Under the pieces are notes generated by a model. That model worked only from the letters and a program-made list of their open reading frames with translations, made no database searches and was not told the origin of the DNA. 60,812 bases of DNA, from assembly GCA_945890715.1 (NCBI GenBank), contig CAMDCX010000007.1:1-60812 (forward strand), in the 5' to 3' direction. The translations under genes were made by a program, and so were the position numbers. Source of the DNA: PVC group bacterium. Its GTDB lineage: Bacteria > Verrucomicrobiota > Kiritimatiellia > CAIKKV01 > CAITUY01. Positions 27,074 to 36,303 of the stretch are shown here, piece by piece (the stretch's first letter is position 1; each line of letters starts with the position of its first letter).

Positions 27074-29593
27074 TCAGGGAATGGGGTGGGTGTCGAGTGT
27101 TCCTGTTGAGAGGGGACGCTGGATCCGGCTTTCCTGCTGGAGGGTGGCTAGAACGCTGGATCCACAGGAAACCAACAGAATCAGACACAGAGTGCTCATG
27201 GCCTTCGCCGTTCTCCGCGCTCCCAGGATGAACAAAGTCCATGCCAGCCAAAGCCCGGAAAAGGCGACCGCCGCCAGAATGGACCGTGAGGCGCAGGCCA
27301 ATCCATAATGCCAGAACAGGATCATCCTGAGCCAGGAAACAACCGGGGTTTTGAGGCCGTCTTTTTTGGCCTGGGCGATGGCAAGGTTTCTCTGAATGTC
27401 CGCGGCGCTTCCCCCGTAGCGTTCGGCACGCAGGAGAACCGTAATGGCGTCCGACGGCTTATCAGCCATCAACAGGGCGGTTCCCTGGTTGTAGAAGAGC
27501 GGAGCATTACGGATTCCCAAGTCTACCAGCTTCTGGCAGGTTTCCGCCGCCACCAGGAAATCCTTTGGAGCCTTCGCCGAGCCCAGTTCCGCTGCGGCCT
27601 CATCACGGATAAAGGTTCGTTCCGCAGGAGTAGAGGCGCTCACGGGCTGGATGGCGAGGAGAACGAACATGAGGGAAAGAATTTCAGGCGTGCCGGTTTT
27701 TGTTCCGGTTGTGTTGAGATGCCGCTCAATTTCAGCGAGCAGGGATTCCAATTCCGCCGAGCTTCTGGGCGCATCCGCCGGAGTGGTTTCGAAGGCGGCG
27801 TTGAAGTGATGTTGCATCAGGGTGGCGAATTGTTCCGCTAGAGAGGCGGGAATGCCCTTTTGAGCCAGAAGATTTTTTGCATCCGATGGGGTCATGGATT
27901 CGGTTCGGGTGTTAAACCGATCCGCAAGATACCGCCGCAGGATCAGGCAGGAATCGGTTCGATTTCCGGATTTCAGGGCTGTTTTGGCGTGAGCAAAGGC
28001 GGCCCGGCGTCGACGCGATTCCTGAAAGGCGGGCCGATGACGCCGGACCAGAATCCACAGGAGGCTCAAGCCGAAAAGCACCGGGCCGGTGAGGGCGATT
28101 CCCAGCAACCGGAGCGGGGAGCCAAGCAGGGGTGTCGTTTCGGCGATGGCCGGATCCATGCGCATTCCGGCGGGGCGCATGCTGGCTTCCTCCTGCCGAT
28201 GAAGAATGATGGTTTGATTGGTTGAGCCACCCACCACTTGGGCGGCGGTTACTTCAGCCGTTTGACGAACCTTCAGAGGAATAGGCTCGGTTCTGACGGT
28301 TCGGTATTGGCGGGAGGTGACATCATAGAAGGATACCTCAACCGGGGGGAATTCGAATGAACCGGAATGGCGGGGACGAAGGGTATAGGAATAACGACGT
28401 TGGTTGTCCTGCTTTACGGTCTGAACGGATTCGTCATAGAAGTCGAAATGATCCAGCAGATTGGTTTGAAGACTGAGTTTGGGCGGGGTGAGGTTGCGCA
28501 TCTGGATGGCGCCCGAAAGAGTCAGGGTCAGCTTGAGTGGATCCCCCACATTGCAGGTTTGTGCGTCCAGCGCGGCCTCCGCCACAAGATTGCTACCAAT
28601 CGCCCCGCTGTAGGAAGTGGGCCGGGTTTCTTCGGGAGGGGGAATAACCCGGACGATTGCGGCGTTGCCCACAGCGAAGATGGATTCCCCTTTGGCGTTG
28701 CCCGTTTGGTCGACCGAAATGGGGACATTCCCCTTGAAGATGGCCGGGCCGAACGTGTAGGAGCCTTCCGAGAGCGGGGAGAAGGGAATAGTGATGCCGT
28801 ACTCCCAATAAGCCTTTCCGTTTTCCGTAATGGCTCGACGATCCAGCTTAAAGCGGGCGGGCGTTCCCTGCTGCCCCATCATCGCGCTGAAGTCAAACAT
28901 GTCGGTCTGGGCCGTATAGTTATTCAGAGTGAATCCGGGTTGATTGCGTTGGACAAGCCGTTCATTCAAGAGGCGCTGGTAATCCGGGCCCTTCAGTCCG
29001 TCAATTTCCTTGGCGTTGAGGTAGTCCGCCTCAAGATGCGGGGGATCGGCGGGGAAGAGCGGATCCACCTCCGCGAATGGCCCGGGCAGCCGGCGTATTT
29101 TGATTGAGAGCCGGATCTCAAAAGGCTCATCAACGAGAACGGTGTTTCGCGAGGCGATGACGGCGAGGGAGACGGTGTCCTGCCGGGTGATGCCGGTGAC
29201 CGTCACGGTCGGGCCGATTGCGGTCAAAGGGGTTCCGGCCACGGTGGCGGTGATGGGGCCGGTGTTGATCGTTCCTTCGGTGGCGGGGGTTAGTTTGTAG
29301 GTGAAGCGTCGCCCGGTAAAGCCTGTCTTGGTCATCCGGCCGTTGACGATGGTGATGCTGTACTGGCTTGCCGATTGGCTTCCCAGTAGCTCAATGGCGC
29401 AATTCCGGATGGCGGAAAGATCAGGGGCGTCCGGATTGTCGGCGCCGCCGACTTTTAGCTCCAAAAGAAAAGATTCCCCGAGATAGACCCGGTCGCGATT
29501 GATAGTCACCTCAAGCGTGGGGGATTCGGCGAAGGCGGCGAGGGGAGCGAATAAGAGAAGCGATAAAAAGAGAAGATGACGCATGCTCCTCAC
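27074..29593 (-). CDS. BatD-like protein with C-terminal BatE-like TPR region
   Basis: Signal peptide; LEVTINRDRVYLGESFLLELKVGG (BatD/oxygen-tolerance family); C-terminal APLFYNQGTALLMADKPSDAITVLLRAERYGGSAADIQRNLAIAQAK. Confidence 0.8.
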   Translation of the reverse strand: MRSMRHLLFLSLLLFAPLAAFAESPTLEVTINRDRVYLGESFLLELKVGGADNPDAPDLSAIRNCAIELLGSQSASQYSITIVNGRMTKTGFTGRRFTYKLTPATEGTINTGPITATVAGTPLTAIGPTVTVTGITRQDTVSLAVIASRNTVLVDEPFEIRLSIKIRRLPGPFAEVDPLFPADPPHLEADYLNAKEIDGLKGPDYQRLLNERLVQRNQPGFTLNNYTAQTDMFDFSAMMGQQGTPARFKLDRRAITENGKAYWEYGITIPFSPLSEGSYTFGPAIFKGNVPISVDQTGNAKGESIFAVGNAAIVRVIPPPEETRPTSYSGAIGSNLVAEAALDAQTCNVGDPLKLTLTLSGAIQMRNLTPPKLSLQTNLLDHFDFYDESVQTVKQDNQRRYSYTLRPRHSGSFEFPPVEVSFYDVTSRQYRTVRTEPIPLKVRQTAEVTAAQVVGGSTNQTIILHRQEEASMRPAGMRMDPAIAETTPLLGSPLRLLGIALTGPVLFGLSLLWILVRRHRPAFQESRRRRAAFAHAKTALKSGNRTDSCLILRRYLADRFNTRTESMTPSDAKNLLAQKGIPASLAEQFATLMQHHFNAAFETTPADAPRSSAELESLLAEIERHLNTTGTKTGTPEILSLMFVLLAIQPVSASTPAERTFIRDEAAAELGSAKAPKDFLVAAETCQKLVDLGIRNAPLFYNQGTALLMADKPSDAITVLLRAERYGGSAADIQRNLAIAQAKKDGLKTPVVSWLRMILFWHYGLACASRSILAAVAFSGLWLAWTLFILGARRTAKAMSTLCLILLVSCGSSVLATLQQESRIQRPLSTGTLDTHPIP

Positions 29594-32193
29594 CAGTCTC
29601 TTTCCGCAGGAGACATGGGGATTGCATTGTTACGCTCGCGCTTTTCCTGCTCGTGTTCCTTCTCCCGCTGCTTGGCTTTTTCCAGCATCCGTTGAAGATC
29701 GTCCTTCGACATCTCGCCTTTTTGAGGTTCCGGCTTGTCAGGTTTTTTCTGTTCCTTGGGTTGCTCTTTGGGAGGATCCTTGGGTTGGTCCTGTTTCTGC
29801 TGATTGTCTTTCTGATCCTGTTGTTGGGAATTATCCTGAGGCTGTTTTTCCTTGGGCAGGAGTTTTTCGATTTCCTTAAGCAAGGCGTACGCCTTGCGCT
29901 GGTGGGGCAGGGCGGTCGTGAGATTGGTGGCGGCTGTTTGAGTGGCAAGGGCCTGGTCGGTCAGGGTGACAATTTTTGCGCGATCTTCGGCGGAGAGGAT
30001 CACTTCGGTGGTATTGGTGCCGGCAGGCTGGTTCGTCGAGGTGTTCTCGATGGGCTTACTGATTCCTTCTGGCGGCACGGTCTGCTCAAACCGTTCCTTG
30101 AAGAGGCCGGTGAGGACGAGGGCTTCCGACTGGTCATCCTGACGGGTTTTGTCTTGTAAGGCGATCATGGCATTGGTCTGGCGCGCAATGTCTTCCCGAA
30201 GCAGTTGTTGATACCCGGCGATTCCTTTCCAGAGGGTGTAGAGAGAGGATTCTGCCTGTGCGGCGGACGGGGCGGCGGAGCGATCCAGGTCGCGTAGCGC
30301 GGTTGATACCCCGAAAAGCTGATCCCGTATGGCTTCGGCGAAGGCGTTGACCTGGGCGAGTTGTTGCTGGGCATTGGTGTTGTTGCCCGAGGATTGCGAT
30401 TGTGAAATGGCCTGAAGCAGCTTTCCCTTGAGCGGGATCATGAGGTCTGCGGTTTGATCCTGTTCATCGGCCAGAGATTCCAGATCCCGGATCAGGGTGG
30501 GGGTGGTATTGGTGAAGGCGGCGGGGATGGACTGGAGGAGTTTGCGTTGCTGGAGGAGCATGGTATCGGCGAGGGACCCGGGCTGTGCCTGGCCATGCTC
30601 GGCCATCAGGCGGGCAATTTTTGCCTCCTCTTTTACGGCGGGCGCGAGGCTCGCCACGACGGCCAGATTCTTTCGGGTTTCCGGGTCGTCGAGTCCCTGA
30701 TAAAGCGCTCTTTGAAAGGCTAAACCGGCCTGATTAACGAGTTTATCACGCTTTTCTGGCGCAGCAGCGTCGGGTGGCTTGGCGTCAGATTTCGGTTGGG
30801 TGGAATCTGCGAAAAGTGCACAGCCGAGGTTATAAGCGGCGAGTGAACCGCGTTCCCCTTCCACGCTGGTTATGGAGCGGAACACATCGGCCGCCTCCCC
30901 GGCTTTTCCGGCCTTGAGAAATGAACAGCCGGCGTTAAAAAGATACTCGTCCCGGGTGGCGTTGGCGGCTGTTTGTGCGGCGCTCTGGTAGGCGGCAGCC
31001 GAGTCGTCATATTTCCCGAGGAGATAGAGCTTTTGGGCCAGGCGCGCCCCTTCCCGGCCTGGGGGAGTATTCGTGACGGCACCGGAAACAGGAAACCCAC
31101 AGCCCAAGACTCCAAGTCCACAGACCAGTAAAACAGCAGAGCCTGTCCGACTTCTGATTTCCGACTCCTGACTTCTGACTCCTGACTTCTGACTTCTGAC
31201 CGAAATCTGGCCCCGGCTGAAGAAGGCGACGGCTAGGAAGCAAAGCATGGCAGGAAACAGGAACCACTGGTAACGCTCGACGGTGCGGCGCTGCACGGAT
31301 TCTTCCAGGTCGCGAGCCGAGATTCGGCTGAGATGATTGCGATAAAGATCGCCCAGTTTGACATTCGCCAGGCCGACTGGAACATAGGCGCCGCCGGTCT
31401 TTTCTGCGATATCCCTCAGGATTTCATGGTTCAGCTTCGAAACAACGGCTTGTCCCTGAAAGTTCATGGTTTCCTTCTTGTCGGTGGCCGAGGGGACGGG
31501 TGCGCCTTCGGTGCTGCCGAAGCCGACGGTGAAGATGGCCACTCCTTGTTCCTTGGCCTTGGCGGCCGCCTCGGCTGATTTCCCCGCCAGATCCTCGCCA
31601 TCGGAAACCAGGACGATGGCTTTATGGGAACCCGTGTCGCCCTGAAAGGTTTTAAGCGCCTCCAGAATGGCGTCGCCGATATCTGTTTCGCCCGGGGGCG
31701 CGGAGTCCACTCCGGTACCTTCCAGGGTTTGGGAGAGAAATCCGTAATCGGTGGTGAGTGGGCAGAGCAGGAGCGGGCGACCCCGGAAGGCGAGAAGGCC
31801 GACCCGGTCGCCGCGCAGTTGCCGGATCAGGTCAAGCAGATCCACCTTGGCCCGGCCCAGGCGGCTGGGATGAACATCGGTGGCGAGCATGGAGCGGGAC
31901 ACATCGAGTACCACCAGAAGATCACGACCCCGCTGATACACGGTTTCCTCTTTCGTGCCCCACTGGGGACGGGCCATGGCAAGCAGCGCCAGCAACAGAC
32001 CGGTCATCAGGAAGGCCAGTTGCCAGTCCCGGCGGACGGGCGATGACGGAGGGGCGAGTTTGGCCGCCATGAATGGGGAGATGAAGGTACGGCCGAGGGT
32101 TTGGCGTTTGGACAGGAAGCGCCAGACGAGACCGACCACGGGGACAATCCAGAGGAGAAGCAAAATCCAGGGATATTGGAATTGGAGGTTCAT
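29590..32193 (-). CDS. BatB-like VWA protein fused to BatC-like TPR/charged C-terminus
   Basis: LLVVLDVSRSMLATDVHPSRLGRAK; TPR-like GKYDDSAAAYQSAAQ; Lys/Glu/Gln-rich C-terminus. Confidence 0.85.
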   Translation of the reverse strand: MNLQFQYPWILLLLWIVPVVGLVWRFLSKRQTLGRTFISPFMAAKLAPPSSPVRRDWQLAFLMTGLLLALLAMARPQWGTKEETVYQRGRDLLVVLDVSRSMLATDVHPSRLGRAKVDLLDLIRQLRGDRVGLLAFRGRPLLLCPLTTDYGFLSQTLEGTGVDSAPPGETDIGDAILEALKTFQGDTGSHKAIVLVSDGEDLAGKSAEAAAKAKEQGVAIFTVGFGSTEGAPVPSATDKKETMNFQGQAVVSKLNHEILRDIAEKTGGAYVPVGLANVKLGDLYRNHLSRISARDLEESVQRRTVERYQWFLFPAMLCFLAVAFFSRGQISVRSQKSGVRSQESEIRSRTGSAVLLVCGLGVLGCGFPVSGAVTNTPPGREGARLAQKLYLLGKYDDSAAAYQSAAQTAANATRDEYLFNAGCSFLKAGKAGEAADVFRSITSVEGERGSLAAYNLGCALFADSTQPKSDAKPPDAAAPEKRDKLVNQAGLAFQRALYQGLDDPETRKNLAVVASLAPAVKEEAKIARLMAEHGQAQPGSLADTMLLQQRKLLQSIPAAFTNTTPTLIRDLESLADEQDQTADLMIPLKGKLLQAISQSQSSGNNTNAQQQLAQVNAFAEAIRDQLFGVSTALRDLDRSAAPSAAQAESSLYTLWKGIAGYQQLLREDIARQTNAMIALQDKTRQDDQSEALVLTGLFKERFEQTVPPEGISKPIENTSTNQPAGTNTTEVILSAEDRAKIVTLTDQALATQTAATNLTTALPHQRKAYALLKEIEKLLPKEKQPQDNSQQQDQKDNQQKQDQPKDPPKEQPKEQKKPDKPEPQKGEMSKDDLQRMLEKAKQREKEHEQEKRERNNAIPMSPAERDW
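31148..31202. repeat. In-frame tandem degenerate repeat (TGACTTCTGACTCC type) inside the batB-like gene
   Basis: GACTCCTGACTTCTGACTCCTGACTTCTGACTTCTGACC; encodes VRSQKSGVRSQESEIRSR between the TM segment and the TPR region. Confidence 0.8.
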
Positions 32194-32197
32194 GGTC

Positions 32198-32252
32198 AGG
32201 AGTTAAGGGGTTAGGTCCTGAGGGGTTAAGGGGTTAAGGGGTCGAGGGTTCA
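32198..32252. repeat. GGGGTTAA-type tandem repeat between batA and batB
   Basis: GTTAAGGGGTTAGGTCCTGAGGGGTTAAGGGGTTAAGGGGTCGAGGGTT. Confidence 0.85.
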
Positions 32253-33281
32253 TAAGACTTGCCTCCCTAGCCAGGTGTTCAGGGCGGCGCCGAGGAACAC
32301 CAAGGCGAGGCCGGGAATGAGGAAGAAGAGAAAATGCTCGTCATACTTGTTGAAGAGTTCGGTATTGATGGTTGTTTTTTCAAGCTTGCTGATGGTCTCC
32401 AGGGTTTGTGCCAGACCTTTCGGGTCGGTAACATTGAAATAGCGTCCGCCAGTGGTTGTGGCAAGACTGCGGAGCTGGGTTTCGTCCAGTGTGACATCTC
32501 CATAGCCGATGGTCTGGCGGCCGAACATATCGCGGGTTAGAAAAGGCGCCCTGCCGGTAGTGCCGATTCCAATGGAGTAAACCTTGATTCCCATGGTCTT
32601 GGCGGCCTTGGCGGCGTCCTCGGGTTTAATGAGGCCGGTATTGGATTCACCATCGGACAGGAGCACCATGATTTTCGATTTAACCTCCGCGTTTTCCATC
32701 CGGGCGCAGCCGGTAGCGAGTGCGTCGCCGATGGCCGTCAGCATTTCCTCCTGATTGAGGAGCTGGCCGCCCTTGTCGAATTGTTCACGCGGGGTCTCGA
32801 CGCCCTTCAGGCTGTGAAGCAGGGCATCGTGATCCAGTGTGAGGGGAGCCCGGCTGGAGGCGAATCCGCCGAAGGTGATCAGGCCGATCAGGTCGCCCGG
32901 CCGTTTTTGGATAAATTGGGCAAAGGTCTCCTTGACCATATCGAGCCGGGTGCGTTGTTTATCCCGGGTGGAAAAGTCGAGCGCCTGCATGGAGCCTGAG
33001 CAATCCACGACCATCTGGATGGCGATGGCGTCGGATTTCCGGAGGGTGCGCGAGAAAATGGTTTGCGGGCGGGCCAGGGCAACGATGGCCAATGCGGCAC
33101 CCAGGAGATACAGGATTGGCGCCAGCGGCCGGAGCCGGGTTCGCCAGGTGGCGCGATTCGCAGGCAGTCGGTGGAAGGGCGAAAAGACAAGCGCCTGCTG
33201 AACACGACGGCGGTAAATGAACCAGGCTGCCGCCGCAAGGGGCAGGAAGAGCAGTAACGCGATGGGAGTTCCGAATGTCAT
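32250..33281 (-). CDS. BatA-like VWA-domain membrane protein
   Basis: IQMVVDCSGSMQALDFSTRDKQRTRLDMVK; GLITFGGFA; VLLSDGESNTG. Confidence 0.88.
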   Translation of the reverse strand: MTFGTPIALLLFLPLAAAAWFIYRRRVQQALVFSPFHRLPANRATWRTRLRPLAPILYLLGAALAIVALARPQTIFSRTLRKSDAIAIQMVVDCSGSMQALDFSTRDKQRTRLDMVKETFAQFIQKRPGDLIGLITFGGFASSRAPLTLDHDALLHSLKGVETPREQFDKGGQLLNQEEMLTAIGDALATGCARMENAEVKSKIMVLLSDGESNTGLIKPEDAAKAAKTMGIKVYSIGIGTTGRAPFLTRDMFGRQTIGYGDVTLDETQLRSLATTTGGRYFNVTDPKGLAQTLETISKLEKTTINTELFNKYDEHFLFFLIPGLALVFLGAALNTWLGRQVL

Positions 33282-34411
33282 AGGGTTTCAGATTTCAGAG
33301 TTGAGATATGAGATTCATCGGATTCGATGTAGGTGCGGGCGGTTGAAAGGGCGGAGTCCACGGAGGTGTGGTCGGGGCGGAAGCCGGCATATTTCACCAG
33401 GTCGGCGGCCTGCATGAAGTCGCGCAGGCGCTTGACCACATCATGGGAAAAGCGGGGATCGCGGGAAACGATGAGAAGAAATTCCTCCGTGGTTTGTTCC
33501 GGGGCGCGGATGGAGTGAGCCCTCTCGATATACAGGCGCACAATCAGGGTCAGCTCAAAATAGAACTCCTTGACCCGGTCATGGCCAACCAGATCTCTCG
33601 CCATGAGTTCAGCGAGCTCGAACAGGGCGCGCTCCCGAGGCGACATCCGTCGGAGCTTCACGGCACGGCGAAGTTTCCGGAACAGACGCCACGCTCCGTA
33701 GGCGAGCGCGGTAAGGCCAAGAGCCGCCAGGGTATACCCGATGACTCCTTTCAGGCCTGGATAAATCCAAACTGGCCCGCGGGCGACCGCGATTTCTTTT
33801 CCCGGATCGCCTTTCAACAAGGGCTCCGAAACGAGAACGACGGGCTTGGTGGGGAACCACGCCTCAAGGCCTGTGCCCGGTTGTTTCCAGGTCACCGCCA
33901 TGGGGGCAATCCGGTATTCGGAAGCGATTTGGGGAGTGAGCCTGACATTCCGGGTCGCGGTGGTTTTGCCACCGGAAACGACGGGGGGGCTATCGAAACT
34001 ACCCGCTACCGTGAATCCCTTGACCCGGGTTTCGAGAGGAGGCAGTTTCACCGTCACATTGGTCGGGGATGTGATTTGGATGGTCAGGAGAGTATCCCGG
34101 TCAAGTCGGACCACCGGGGGATCAAACGTGAATTTGACGGAGACCGGTCCGCGTGAGGATTCCTCAATACGGGGAGTATTCGAGGGAGCGGGGGTCGACT
34201 CAGAGGGTTTGGAACAGGCGGAGAGGAGGAGGGGAATTATGAACACAAGTGAGGCTCTTGCAAAACCCCGGCGGACGGCGAGGCCGCCGTCCCTCCCATC
34301 GCGGAAATCGCCGTTTCTTAATGAATTGGGAGGGGCCGCGGCCTCGCGGACCGTCTGTGGGTGGGGTTTTTCACGAGCCTCTAGATCATGATTATGTGAC
34401 TGGTTCATCAT
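33278..34411 (-). CDS. Bat-locus lipoprotein/membrane protein (BatD-N/DUF4381-like) with MITE-derived N-terminal extension
   Basis: Stop/start overlap with DUF58 gene; lipobox LLLSACSKP preceded by ~58 residues largely encoded by the palindromic element. Confidence 0.7.
   Translation of the reverse strand: MMNQSHNHDLEAREKPHPQTVREAAAPPNSLRNGDFRDGRDGGLAVRRGFARASLVFIIPLLLSACSKPSESTPAPSNTPRIEESSRGPVSVKFTFDPPVVRLDRDTLLTIQITSPTNVTVKLPPLETRVKGFTVAGSFDSPPVVSGGKTTATRNVRLTPQIASEYRIAPMAVTWKQPGTGLEAWFPTKPVVLVSEPLLKGDPGKEIAVARGPVWIYPGLKGVIGYTLAALGLTALAYGAWRLFRKLRRAVKLRRMSPRERALFELAELMARDLVGHDRVKEFYFELTLIVRLYIERAHSIRAPEQTTEEFLLIVSRDPRFSHDVVKRLRDFMQAADLVKYAGFRPDHTSVDSALSTARTYIESDESHISTLKSETL
34251..34381. 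repeat. ~131-bp MITE-like palindromic element with TIRs GAGGCTC(T/G)TG(C/A)AAAACCCC
   Basis: Left GAGGCTCTTGCAAAACCCCGGCGGACGGCGAGGCCGCCGTCCCTCCCA; right reverse complement GAGGCTCGTGAAAAACCCCACCCACAGACGGTCCGCGAGGCCGCGGCCCCTCCCA. Confidence 0.85.
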
Positions 34412-35301
34412 TATCCCCGAGCCGCGCGAACCTGGCGTTGATGGAACAGTTTATGGATATCTTCAATGAACGGGCGGGCGGTGGAGAGATGGAGGGCGTC
34501 AATCCGGTGCTTCCGGAAGAGCTTCGCCCGGGCTTCCTGCTCCTGTCGGGCATTGTTCCGGAAAGCGTCACGAAGGGAGGTGGAGGAGGTGTCGAGAAGC
34601 TCCAGCTCACCGGTTTCGGGGTCTTGAATTTCCAGGAGACCGACATCGGGCAATTCCTCTTCCCGCGGGTCGGACAGGCTGCAGCAGATGACATCATGGC
34701 GGCGCGCGGTGACGCGCAGTTCCCGTTCAAACCCGGTATCCATGAAATCTGAGATGATGAATACCACAGCCCGGCGCTTCTGGACCTGGTTGAGAAAGCG
34801 GAGGGCTCCGGCGAGATCGGTGCCGCGCCGGGTTTCCTCGGTGGCGAGAACTTCCCGCACGAGCCGCATGGCGGCGGTTCGGCCCTTGCGGGGCGGGATG
34901 GATTTCTCGATGCGGTCGCTGAAGAGGATCAGGCCGATTTTGTCCTGGTTTTTGATGGCGGACAACGCCAGGACGCAGGTGATTTCCGCCGCCAGTTCAG
35001 ATTTGGCGCGCTGACCGGAACCGAAGGACTGCGAGCCGGAGACATCCACCAGGAAAAGAATAGTGAGCTCCCGTTCCTCGCAGAACCGTTTGACAAACGC
35101 GGTGCCCATGCGGGCGGTGACGTTCCAATCAATGGACCGGATATCATCGCCCGGCGTGTACTCGCGGACTTCGTCGAATTCGATTCCGTGCCCCTTGAAG
35201 ACGGAATGGTATTCGCCGGAGAGATGCTCATCGACGAGTCGGTTGGTGACCAGACGGATCTGGCCCACCTGCTTCATCAATTCTTTGACGTTCAGGGGCA
35301 T
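34411..35301 (-). CDS. DUF58-domain protein
   Basis: GIEFDEVREYTPGDDIRSIDWNVTARMG; LVDVSGSQSFGSG. Confidence 0.92.
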   Translation of the reverse strand: MPLNVKELMKQVGQIRLVTNRLVDEHLSGEYHSVFKGHGIEFDEVREYTPGDDIRSIDWNVTARMGTAFVKRFCEERELTILFLVDVSGSQSFGSGQRAKSELAAEITCVLALSAIKNQDKIGLILFSDRIEKSIPPRKGRTAAMRLVREVLATEETRRGTDLAGALRFLNQVQKRRAVVFIISDFMDTGFERELRVTARRHDVICCSLSDPREEELPDVGLLEIQDPETGELELLDTSSTSLRDAFRNNARQEQEARAKLFRKHRIDALHLSTARPFIEDIHKLFHQRQVRAARG

Positions 35302-35303
35302 GG

Positions 35304-36290
35304 TTACGGGACCGGGATTTCATTCAAAATTTTTGCGATGATATCCTCGCTCTTCATATTCTCGGCCTCGGCTTCATAGGTGAGGATGAGGCGGTGGCGC
35401 AGAACGTCGTAGGCGATTTCCTTGATGTCCTGCGGGGTGGCGTAAGCCCGGCCATGCAGCAGGGCGTTGGCCCGGGCGGCGATGTTCAGGAACAGGCTGG
35501 CGCGCGGGGAGCCGCCGTATTGGATGAAATGGGCCAGATCCAGTTTGTAATCCGCCGGTTTTCGAGTGGCGAAGACAATATCGAGGATGTAGTCGGCCAC
35601 TTTTTCGTCGCAGTACACTTGATCCAGAATGTCCCGGATGGCCAGAATTTGTTCGGCGGACATGACGGGGGAGACCTTGATGTCCGTTTTCCGGCTGAAC
35701 CGGTTCATGATGCGGCGTTCGTCATCCTTCGAGGGGTAATCCACGCGGCACTTAAGCATGAACCGGTCGATCTGGGCTTCGGGGAGGGGGTAAGTTCCTT
35801 CCTGTTCCAGCGGATTCTGGGTGGCCATGACCATGAACGGTTCAGGCAGGGGATAGGTCTGGTTGCCGATGGTGACCTGGTGTTCCTGCATGGCCTCCAG
35901 GAGGGCGGACTGCACCTTGGCGGGCGCCCGGTTAATTTCGTCGGCCAGCAGGAGATTGGTGAAGATGGGACCCAGGCGCGGGGTGAAGGTTCCTTCGCGC
36001 GGGTTGTAGATCATGGTTCCGATCACATCCGCCGGAAGCAGATCGGGGGTAAAGCTGATGCGCTGGAACTTGAGTCCCAGGGCCTGGGCCATCGTCTTGA
36101 CGGCGGTGGTCTTGGCGAGGCCCGGCACGCCTTCCAACAGGATGTGGCCGTTGGAGATCAGGGCGATGAGCATGCGATCCAGCAGGCGTTCCTGGCCGAC
36201 CAGGACTTTATTGACCTCTTGTCGCACGCCGTCAATCAGTGCTTTTTGTTCATTAATGATATTGGTGGTACGGGTGATGTCGGTTGTCAT
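35304..36290 (-). CDS. MoxR-family AAA+ ATPase
   Basis: GHILLEGVPGLAKTTAVKTMA; LLADEINRAPAKVQSALLEAMQE; FMVMATQNPLEQEGTYPLPEAQIDRF. Confidence 0.95.
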   Translation of the reverse strand: MTTDITRTTNIINEQKALIDGVRQEVNKVLVGQERLLDRMLIALISNGHILLEGVPGLAKTTAVKTMAQALGLKFQRISFTPDLLPADVIGTMIYNPREGTFTPRLGPIFTNLLLADEINRAPAKVQSALLEAMQEHQVTIGNQTYPLPEPFMVMATQNPLEQEGTYPLPEAQIDRFMLKCRVDYPSKDDERRIMNRFSRKTDIKVSPVMSAEQILAIRDILDQVYCDEKVADYILDIVFATRKPADYKLDLAHFIQYGGSPRASLFLNIAARANALLHGRAYATPQDIKEIAYDVLRHRLILTYEAEAENMKSEDIIAKILNEIPVP

Positions 36291-36303
36291 GGTGTGCTCC
36301 GGA

